From: Halodesulfovibrio spirochaetisodalis
GTDB lineage: Bacteria; Desulfobacterota; Desulfovibrionia; Desulfovibrionales; Desulfovibrionaceae
Reading direction: 5' to 3'
Length of the DNA stretch: 53,224 nucleotides
Assembly: GCF_001672295.1 (NCBI RefSeq)
Contig: NZ_JXMS01000026.1
Span: 43,914-97,137, forward strand
Both the position numbers and the translations under genes were made by a program. Of the stretch, positions 37,772-43,855 are shown piece by piece (position 1 is the stretch's first letter; each line of letters starts with the position of its first letter). Below the pieces are notes generated by a model, which was given only the letters and a program-made list of their open reading frames with translations, was not told where the DNA came from and made no database searches.

Positions 37772-37787
37772 AGCAACCTGTGTGCCA
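37772..37787 (-). promoter_or_regulatory. sigma-54 promoter of the His-rich protein gene
   Basis: On the minus strand: TGGCACACAGGTTGCT, which fits TGGCAC-N6-TTGC with GG-N10-GC spacing. Transcription should start near 37761, about 30 bases before the ATG. No activator palindrome like those of glnN or glnA is visible upstream; a direct repeat GTCAT (37830-37847) is the only hint. Confidence 0.8.
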
Positions 37788-38065
37788 AACACGATAACAA
37801 GCTGGTACTAAAAAACATTCTTTAAGAGAGTCATGGCGCGCTGTCATCGCTTGTAAAAAAAGCATACAGCAGGCACAAAAATAGCTTCGATATAGTGTGT
37901 AAATTTTATGCAGCCGTCCAATTTCAATACAACACACCAACGGAAGGAATTGCTCAACACACTCCAGCAAACGCCATAGTACACTGAATACATTGGAGTA
38001 CTTGCAGAGCAAAGATGTGAATGCTAGAGCCTTGCCTGACAACACACCTATTATTGGGAGAGACT

Positions 38066-38479
38066 ATGATTGAATATGTCGTAAGTGCATGCCTTGCCGG
38101 CTGCAAATGCAGATATGATGGAGAGGCCACTGCGAGTGAGCAGGTGCAACAGCTGGTACGGGAAGGTCGCGCTTTGCCAGTCTGTCCTGAGCAGCTTGGG
38201 GGCTTTCCTACTCCGAGAATACCTTTTGAATTGCTGAATGGACGTGCTGTCTCTAAAGACGGGCAGGATATTACTGACCAGATGAATCGCGGAGTGGAAG
38301 AGGCATACAAACTTGTTGAGCTGGCAGGATGCACAAAAGCGATTCTACAAGCCCGCTCCCCGTCCTGCGGCAAGGGTGTTATCTATGACGGGTCATTTTC
38401 AGGAACCAAAATCAGCGGCAACGGCCTGTTCGCAGCAAAACTGCTCGAAATGGGGCTGGACGTAACCTCACATGATTAG
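38066..38479 (+). CDS. DUF523 protein, TudS-type thiouracil desulfidase
   Basis: A 137-residue protein of the DUF523 family, in which TudS was shown to remove sulfur from 2-thiouracil with a [4Fe-4S] cluster. Conserved segments are VSACLAGCKCRYDG (C9, C13, C15), LPVCPEQLGGFPTPR (C40) and QARSPSCGKG (C101); C9, C40 and C101 are the likely cluster ligands. The start at 38066 is preceded by GGGAG. It may salvage thiouracil from degraded thio-tRNA, which fits the ttcA and ttuA genes in this window. The enhancer-like palindromes of the next unit start about ten bases after its stop. Confidence 0.85.
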   Translation: MIEYVVSACLAGCKCRYDGEATASEQVQQLVREGRALPVCPEQLGGFPTPRIPFELLNGRAVSKDGQDITDQMNRGVEEAYKLVELAGCTKAILQARSPSCGKGVIYDGSFSGTKISGNGLFAAKLLEMGLDVTSHD

Positions 38480-38488
38480 CTTTGGCTA

Positions 38489-38578
38489 TGTTGTGCACAA
38501 CAGGCTCTCTGCACATGTGCAACTCTTGCACATGCGAACTTGCACATGTGCTTTTCTTTTAGTGCAAACTTTGCACAT
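38489..38578. promoter_or_regulatory. cluster of five palindromic activator sites
   Basis: Five sites in 90 bp: TGTTGTGCACAACA (38489-38502, perfect), TGCACATGTGCA (38510-38521, perfect), TTGCACATGCGAA (38526-38538), TTGCACATGTGCTT (38540-38553) and TGCAAACTTTGCA (38563-38575, perfect around a central C). The shared core is TGCACATG. They lie 65-150 bp above a sigma-54 promoter, the usual place for enhancer-binding activators. Confidence 0.75.
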
Positions 38579-38639
38579 ATTTTTTACCAAAAATTCTGTA
38601 CGTAAAAATAAACACCTGTTTTATTTGATATAAAACTTT

Positions 38640-38655
38640 TGGCACGCTGTATGCT
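38640..38655 (+). promoter_or_regulatory. sigma-54 promoter of the putative sRNA
   Basis: TGGCACGCTGTATGCT is an almost ideal match to TGGCACG-N4-TTGCW, including all seven bases of the -24 element and GG-N10-GC spacing. The expected start is near 38666. No coding gene follows for 600 bp. Confidence 0.85.
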
Positions 38656-38665
38656 TATATACAAT

Positions 38666-38976
38666 CAAACAGCATAGAGAACGCAAGTAACATTGCAACT
38701 ACATAGTTTGCTCCTTTCCGCATTGTGGCAGATGCGTAAAAAAAACTAGTATACACTCCTCGTTGAAAACGTGTCGATTGCTTCAGTCCCCCTTACACAC
38801 CCCTGGGCAGACTGAACAACTGCCTCTAGCAAAGGCATCTGGACTGTACCCCCCACACTGGTGCAGTCAGGGTTACAAAAGAAATGGTATACCTCCTCAC
38901 CATTTCAATCAGGTCCCAACGGGGGTTGAATGTTCAACCCCCGCTTACTGAGCAAGTAACAGTTTTAACTGTTTTT
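38666..38976 (+). ncRNA. putative sigma-54-dependent regulatory small RNA
   Basis: About 310 nt from the predicted start to a U-tract. Hairpins in order: CGCAT/ATGCG (38719-38736); TTCAGTC/GACTGAA (38782-38816) with a loop containing CCCCC and CCCC; TGCCT/AGGCA (38821-38837); GACTGTACC/GGTGCAGTC (38842-38868, loop CCCCACACU); GAAATGGT/ACCATTTC (38881-38906, loop AUACCUCCUC); CGGGGGTTGAA/TTCAACCCCCG (38920-38943); and the terminator. CUCCUUUC (38711-38718) and ACCUCCUC (38891-38898) resemble the 3' end of 16S rRNA and could bind ribosome sites of target mRNAs. The 62-codon frame at 38763-38951 has no ribosome site. No known RNA family is recognised. Confidence 0.65.
38958..38976 (+). terminator. 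terminator T1 of the putative sRNA
   Basis: AACAGT-TTTA-ACTGTT followed by TTTA. The stem is short, but it directly follows the strong CGGGGG/CCCCCG hairpin. Read-through would end at 39079. Confidence 0.65.
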
Positions 38977-39046
38977 ATATATACATAGACGAGCATACTC
39001 ACTCACACTAGCCCACGTTTTTTTCCTCCTTTAGCAAGGCCTCTTC

Positions 39047-39079
39047 TACTCCCCGACCACCATCGGGGAGTACTTTTTT
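39047..39079 (+). terminator. strong intrinsic terminator T2
   Basis: TACTCCCCGA (39047-39056) pairs with TCGGGGAGTA (39063-39072) around a six-base loop, followed by C and six T. It has no gene on its upstream side for 560 bp, which supports a non-coding transcript. Between T1 and T2 lies CCTCCTTTA (39025-39033), another anti-Shine-Dalgarno-like stretch. Just downstream is the palindrome TGCGCATGCGCA (39097-39108), similar to the upstream activator sites. Confidence 0.87.
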
Positions 39080-39267
39080 GTGCTCTGCTCTTCACCTGCG
39101 CATGCGCAACACCTGTCTTTTCGTTTAATCATCCCTTGAAAAAACTGCGCAGACAGCAATTTTACGTAATTTTTCTGTCATGTTGTGTCGCATACACGTC
39201 TTGTCCCCACATATGCCCCCCAGAGTAATCATAGAAGCTATAAAAAACGGCTGTGTACCCTACGGGA

Positions 39268-39840
39268 ATGGAACAGAATCTTTACTATATGATGCACTCG
39301 ACCAGTGACCATAAAACAGAACTCATCAAGGCTCTGTCTTCTTTGAACAAGCAGTATGCAGGAATAGTGCGCCGTAAACCACCGGGGGAAGACCGGTGGT
39401 CTCCAATTATGGTGCTTGAACACATTATCCTTACAGAACGCTCCCTGTTAGGCGGGTTGCCAAACCCTGAAGACATGGAACCGGTGCGACGAACACTGGG
39501 GAATAAAATTTCCTACGGTATTACATCGTACGTTTTTAACCTGCACCTGCTGCTTCCTGTACCGGAACTGGCTCTGTATCCTAAAGGCGAATACGATATT
39601 GATGAGCTCTCCTCCATGTGGGATGAAAACCACAAATGGCTGCGAGCATTCATCACAGAAGCGCCACGCGACTGCCTTGCGGAAAACTATTTTACCCACA
39701 AAATAGCCGGCCCCATGAATATTCAGCAAGCCATGAGCCTGAACCTCGCCCATATTGTTATGCATGAATTCCAGCTTTCACATATTTTTATGGAACTCAA
39801 CGTGCAAACGCCTCTTCTTCCGTATGAGCCATCAACATAA
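39268..39840 (+). CDS. DinB-like four-helix protein
   Basis: A 190-residue protein with the layout of the DinB/YfiT-like four-helix bundle: helix with LIKALSSLNKQYAG, the W-S-x-x-x-V-L-E-H motif (DRWSPIMVLEHIILTE) carrying a metal-ligand His, and the C-terminal NLAHIVMHEFQLSHIFMEL with further His. Members bind a divalent metal and include thiol-dependent transferases; the exact function is unknown. The ATG at 39268 is chosen; GTG at 39253 and ATG at 39289 are alternatives, and none has a good ribosome site. It is convergent with dgkA across a terminator. Confidence 0.75.
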   Translation: MEQNLYYMMHSTSDHKTELIKALSSLNKQYAGIVRRKPPGEDRWSPIMVLEHIILTERSLLGGLPNPEDMEPVRRTLGNKISYGITSYVFNLHLLLPVPELALYPKGEYDIDELSSMWDENHKWLRAFITEAPRDCLAENYFTHKIAGPMNIQQAMSLNLAHIVMHEFQLSHIFMELNVQTPLLPYEPST

Positions 39841-39855
39841 AGACCTAACCGGTAC

Positions 39856-39894
39856 AAAAAAAGCCCTGTTCCACACGGAACAGGGCTTAATTTT
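39856..39894. terminator. bidirectional terminator between dinB-like gene and dgkA
   Basis: AAGCCCTGTTCC (39861-39872) pairs with GGAACAGGGCTT (39877-39888), four-base loop. Seven A on the left give a T-run for the minus-strand dgkA transcript. Confidence 0.88.
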
Positions 39895-39907
39895 GAAAAC
39901 TGCGGCT

Positions 39908-40273
39908 CTATACAAACATTACATACAGCCACGTGAGCAGGTTAGCGACAATGGCAACACCAACAGCGGCAGAACCTGCGTCTTTTGCGCGTTTAATAAA
40001 GTCGTTTTTCTCAGGCATAACTAAATCTGCAATATTTTCAATCGCGGAATTGCATAACTCAAAAGCACAGACTATAAGCCACATGCCGGTCAGCAATAAT
40101 GCGGAAGGAAATCCAAAGAAAAACCAGGCGACAAGCAGTATTACTGGAATAAGAGCAATTTCCTGTTTGAATGCAATTTCAGAACGATACGTAGCAATAA
40201 GTCCTTCAATCGTGTAGCCGGTTGCCTGGAAAAAGTGTGCAACACCTGTTGTAATCGAATCTTTAATCGGCAC
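39908..40273 (-). CDS. dgkA: diacylglycerol kinase DgkA
   Basis: Small inner-membrane kinase of 121 residues that phosphorylates diacylglycerol to phosphatidic acid for lipid recycling. An amphipathic N-terminus with RSEIAFKQEI, then three membrane helices, the active-site stretch ELCNSAIENIADL with the catalytic Glu, and KRAKDAGSAAV are typical. The start is GTG at 40273 with AGGGGG just before it. It is a single gene. Confidence 0.94.
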   Translation of the reverse strand: MPIKDSITTGVAHFFQATGYTIEGLIATYRSEIAFKQEIALIPVILLVAWFFFGFPSALLLTGMWLIVCAFELCNSAIENIADLVMPEKNDFIKRAKDAGSAAVGVAIVANLLTWLYVMFV

Positions 40274-40486
40274 AGTGCCCCCTGTCCGGTATTATATACA
40301 TGTTTTTTTATGCAGCACGGCGAAACTATTATGCTATCATAGTTCGCGCCGTTCTAATATATGCGTAAAAAATTCAGCAGATTTGTGTAATTCTGCCGAA
40401 ATTAATACAATCTTCGGTTCCGTTTTTCAGATTTTACATACTGTTTGTAGCACAAATGTGCAAACAGCTTTCAATAAAGGCAATAT

Positions 40487-40825
40487 ATGGCAAAGGTTCC
40501 ACCAAACAAAGCAATCAGACGATTCTGCCTCGCATGTCAGGGCAGCTCTTCTAAACGTGTAGACGAATGCGAAGACAGCGACTGCCTGTTCTTCAACCAC
40601 CGGCTTGGCACAACACCGGAAAATCCGGAACGCAGCACAGTACAGCAAATTCGCCAGTACTGTCTCATGTGCTCCGACAACAACCGTACAGAAGTACGTG
40701 CCTGCAGCGCTCGCGAGGACTGCCACTTATGGTCATTCCGTTTCGGATGCACTCCGCAGACATGGACACGGGTAAAGCAACGGGTAAACCAGCCCCGCAA
40801 ACTTCTTTTACCCGGCCTTGGATAA
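40487..40825 (+). CDS. protein with duplicated four-Cys (zinc-like) motif
   Basis: A 112-residue basic, soluble protein built from two copies of one unit: C14-x2-C17-x10-C28-x4-C33-x6-RLGTTP and C59-x2-C62-x10-C73-x5-C79-x5-RFGCTP. Each could bind one zinc or an FeS cluster. I recognise the pattern but no named function; it may bind nucleic acid or a protein. AAAGG precedes the ATG. It is a single gene with its own terminator, in normal base composition for the region. Confidence 0.72.
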   Translation: MAKVPPNKAIRRFCLACQGSSSKRVDECEDSDCLFFNHRLGTTPENPERSTVQQIRQYCLMCSDNNRTEVRACSAREDCHLWSFRFGCTPQTWTRVKQRVNQPRKLLLPGLG

Positions 40826-40863
40826 CCATATTTGTTCATACCCCAGACCATACTGAAGTAATA

Positions 40864-40905
40864 AAAAAGTCAGATGCCCACACGTTGTGATGCACCTGAC
40901 TTTTT
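40864..40905. terminator. bidirectional terminator
   Basis: AAAAAGTCAG (40864-40873) pairs with CTGACTTTTT (40896-40905), with a partly paired loop. It separates the four-Cys gene from the convergent ClC gene. Confidence 0.8.
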
Positions 40906-41043
40906 CTTACTTCATCTTTCAAATTTCATGTTGAGTAGTGCAAAGCGAGCATGTCACACCACCTGCTCAACACCTCATCAATTCGGACGGGCTTTTGAAG
41001 CATTGAATAATCGGCAAACAAGAAGTCCTCATTTGTCTCACTA

Positions 41044-42804
41044 TCAGGCAGCTTCATCAAGCTGCATTCCCACCACAGACTGATCATACGCTGCCAGCAC
41101 ATCCTGTTCTCTGAGGGTTCCAATCAGCGTACCATCTGCACGCACCACCGGAAGCTGCGAAATACTGAACTCCGCCATTTTGTGCAGTGCTTCCAGCACC
41201 ACATCATTTTCCTTCACAGTTTCAATGCAGGTTGTGGCAATGTCCTTGGCAATGAGCAAATTGTCCAAATATTCTTCTGCAAGAACACTGCGCAAATCAC
41301 GAAATGAAATAATCCCGCTCAATTCCCCTTTGCTATCCACTAAATGCAGATACGGAGCATTCTTTCTGCGGAATGTTTCAAACACCTGCTGCAAGGATGC
41401 CCCTTCATACAGGGTATCTGCAACAGGGTGCATCAGATCTTTCACCCGATACTTCTTCAAAATATTCTGCTCCATGCCATCTTGCAAATCTACGCCACGG
41501 CGCATGAGCTTTATTGTATAGATAGATCCTGTACTGATAGAGGAGGCAATAAGCGTACTGATTATACACGTAAGCATGAGAGGCAGGATAATGTGATAAT
41601 TACTGGTGAGCTCAAAAATAATCAGTATTGCTGTAATTGGCGCATAGGTAGTCCCCGCCACAAGACCTCCCATAGCGATGAGTGCAAATATCCCGGGAGT
41701 TGGCACCACTGCCGGAAATGCATAATGCACGGCAACACCAAACACCCCGCCTGTCATGGCGCCGATAAACAACGAAGGCGCAAAAATGCCACCACTGCCT
41801 CCACTACTTATGGTGAGCGATGTGGCAAATATTTTTAAAAATACAAGCACCAGCATGGTTCCCCATGCCATTTTATCCATAAGCGAAAGGGTAATGGCAC
41901 CATACCCCACTCCCATAAGCTCAGGGAAATACAGCAACATTCCACCAATACACAGGCCGCCAAGTGACGCCTTGAGCATAGGCGGAATGGCAACACGATC
42001 TGCCAAGTCTTCCATTTTATACAAAACAAACACAAACAGTACTGCAATAAGCGCAGTCACAACTCCCAGAACTGGAAACAACCCTAGTTCCCATATGGAA
42101 CCAAGTTCATACACAGGAGAAATGAACGCTGGAAAATCTCCGAAATAGTAACGGGAAATGGCTGTTGCAGTAACGCTGGAAAGAACCACAGGAGAAAATG
42201 CGGCAAACCCGAAATCACCAAGCAGTATTTCCAAAGCAAACAGAATGCCTGCAATGGGTGCGTTAAATGTTGCGGCTATACCCGCAGCTGCTCCACAGCC
42301 CACCAGTGTTCGCTGATTTGTTCTGTTCACCTTAAGAAGTTGTCCGAATGTTGAACCGATGCTGGAACCTATCTGCACAATAGGGCCTTCCCTCCCCACA
42401 GAGCCACCGGAACCTATACAGATGGCTGATGCTGCTATTTTCACAGCCGCGACTCTTTTACGGATAACCCCGTCGCGTAATGCGACAGCCTCCATCACTT
42501 CAGGTACACCGTGACCTTTGGCTTCAGGGGCTCCTTTGGAAGTAAGCAGACCGACAATGGCTCCACCTACAGCAGGAGGCAGTACAATAGCGTACCACGG
42601 AAGCGTATCACAAAACTCCAGAAAATCGGCTCCGTTTCTATAAAACAGAACCTGTACCGCATCTATGGCGTACCGAAAAAGAACAGAGCCATAGCCAGCG
42701 AGCACACCTACTCCAAGCGCCAGCAACAACATTGGCGTGTGCGCATTTATTCTGGATGAAACACCAAGCCAGGGACGGGAATCGCATACATTTTGTTGCG
42801 GCAT
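41044..42804 (-). CDS. ClC-family chloride/proton antiporter with CBS pair
   Basis: Membrane transporter of 586 residues. Ion-pathway motifs are GSGGSVGREGPIVQIG (131-146) with gating Glu139, GIAATFNAPIAGILFALE and GGIFAPSLFIG. Glu at the gate points to a Cl-/H+ exchanger rather than a channel. A tandem CBS domain (about 455-580: VKDLMHPVADTL, AKDIATTCIETV, LPVVRADGTLIG) probably senses nucleotides. The start at 42804 has a strong GGAGGAG site. Likely roles are acid or osmotic tolerance. It is a single gene. Confidence 0.92.
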   Translation of the reverse strand: MPQQNVCDSRPWLGVSSRINAHTPMLLLALGVGVLAGYGSVLFRYAIDAVQVLFYRNGADFLEFCDTLPWYAIVLPPAVGGAIVGLLTSKGAPEAKGHGVPEVMEAVALRDGVIRKRVAAVKIAASAICIGSGGSVGREGPIVQIGSSIGSTFGQLLKVNRTNQRTLVGCGAAAGIAATFNAPIAGILFALEILLGDFGFAAFSPVVLSSVTATAISRYYFGDFPAFISPVYELGSIWELGLFPVLGVVTALIAVLFVFVLYKMEDLADRVAIPPMLKASLGGLCIGGMLLYFPELMGVGYGAITLSLMDKMAWGTMLVLVFLKIFATSLTISSGGSGGIFAPSLFIGAMTGGVFGVAVHYAFPAVVPTPGIFALIAMGGLVAGTTYAPITAILIIFELTSNYHIILPLMLTCIISTLIASSISTGSIYTIKLMRRGVDLQDGMEQNILKKYRVKDLMHPVADTLYEGASLQQVFETFRRKNAPYLHLVDSKGELSGIISFRDLRSVLAEEYLDNLLIAKDIATTCIETVKENDVVLEALHKMAEFSISQLPVVRADGTLIGTLREQDVLAAYDQSVVGMQLDEAA

Positions 42805-43167
42805 ACATCTCCTCCGGTGCAGTGAACAAAGAGTAGCTCAACTATAACAAAAAGATCATATGGTTTCCATATATTACGAATCTTTTCTTACTCTCGGCCT
42901 CATGCTCCTTGCTCCCCTGCCACAACAAAGACTTGTGCTGTTAGAGCATGGTTCCCCGTAAACACATTTACTCCAATTCCCAAATGCGCTTAATCTTCTT
43001 AACTATCCGAAAATTCAATGAACACTTGTCACCCATCATTTTAACTTGCACTCCCTGAGTTCAATGAGTACAAACTAGCCACAAACACCCAACGTATCTT
43101 GTTGCCGATACAAACATAGCAGCACCTTGCTCTACATCGAAGAGCCTGCTGCTTTTCAGAGGAATAT
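42805..43167. other. divergent spacer, no gene seen
   Basis: About 360 bp between the ClC and PAP2 genes. It has nested inverted repeats (CATGCTC...CACAA-N7-TTGTG...GAGCATG at about 42901-42957), which might be an operator or a leader structure. No gene is visible. Confidence 0.45.
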
Positions 43168-43797
43168 ATGGCGTTTCCAACTCCCGAATGGGATTTAGCC
43201 CTTTTCAAACTTATCAATATGCAATGGCGTAATGATGTCTTTGACTTTCTTATGCCTATCTTTTCTGACCGTATGATGGTCTGGGTTATTGCGATCCCGC
43301 TTTTACTCATCACCGGAATCAAAACAAAAAAATGGCGTCACCTTCTTATCGGGTTAGCCATTATCGGTGCCACTGTCGGTGCAAACGACATCGGTACAAA
43401 CATTATTAAAGATTCAGTAGGCCGCGTTCGCCCTAAAGATGCGATTGCCCAGTCCTACCACTACAGTTACAAAAAAGCGGAGTGGCTCCAGCGACCAGCC
43501 AACTTTATCCAGACAGACGATCACGGCTCTTCATTTATTTCCGGCCACGCATCCAACTCTGCTGCTGCGGTTGTCATGGCAATGCTGCTCTGGCCGAAGC
43601 TTCGCTCATTCTTATGGATACTTCCGCTTCTTATCGGATATTCACGTGTATACCTAGCAAAGCATTACCCGCTGGACGTTCTAGGCGGATGGGCTTTCGG
43701 AATATGCATCAGCCTTATTCTATGGAAAGTTCTGCTGCACCGATTCTACCCCTCATGGGATGAACCGGAAAAACAGATATCAGAACAACAGTCCTGA
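43168..43797 (+). CDS. PAP2-family membrane phosphatase
   Basis: A 209-residue integral membrane phosphatase. The three PAP2 motifs are present: K81-x6-R88-P89 (KDSVGRVRP), SGH (125-127) and S159-R160-x5-H166-x3-D170 (SRVYLAKHYPLD). Several membrane helices surround them. Candidates are undecaprenyl-pyrophosphate, phosphatidate or lipid A phosphate; the sequence does not decide. AGAGGAA precedes the ATG. A bidirectional terminator follows. Confidence 0.88.
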   Translation: MAFPTPEWDLALFKLINMQWRNDVFDFLMPIFSDRMMVWVIAIPLLLITGIKTKKWRHLLIGLAIIGATVGANDIGTNIIKDSVGRVRPKDAIAQSYHYSYKKAEWLQRPANFIQTDDHGSSFISGHASNSAAAVVMAMLLWPKLRSFLWILPLLIGYSRVYLAKHYPLDVLGGWAFGICISLILWKVLLHRFYPSWDEPEKQISEQQS

Positions 43798-43835
43798 AAA
43801 AAAGGGTGGAGTTTGTAACAACTCCACCCTTTTTT
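43797..43835. terminator. bidirectional terminator after the PAP2 gene
   Basis: AGGGTGGAGTT (43803-43813) pairs with AACTCCACCCT (43820-43830), flanked by A and T runs. Confidence 0.88.
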
Positions 43836-43855
43836 ATACACTATGGTACCTACCG

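Noticed and set aside
38763-38951. 62-codon frame inside the putative sRNA
   Set aside because: No ribosome binding site, low-complexity composition, and it crosses several stable hairpins.
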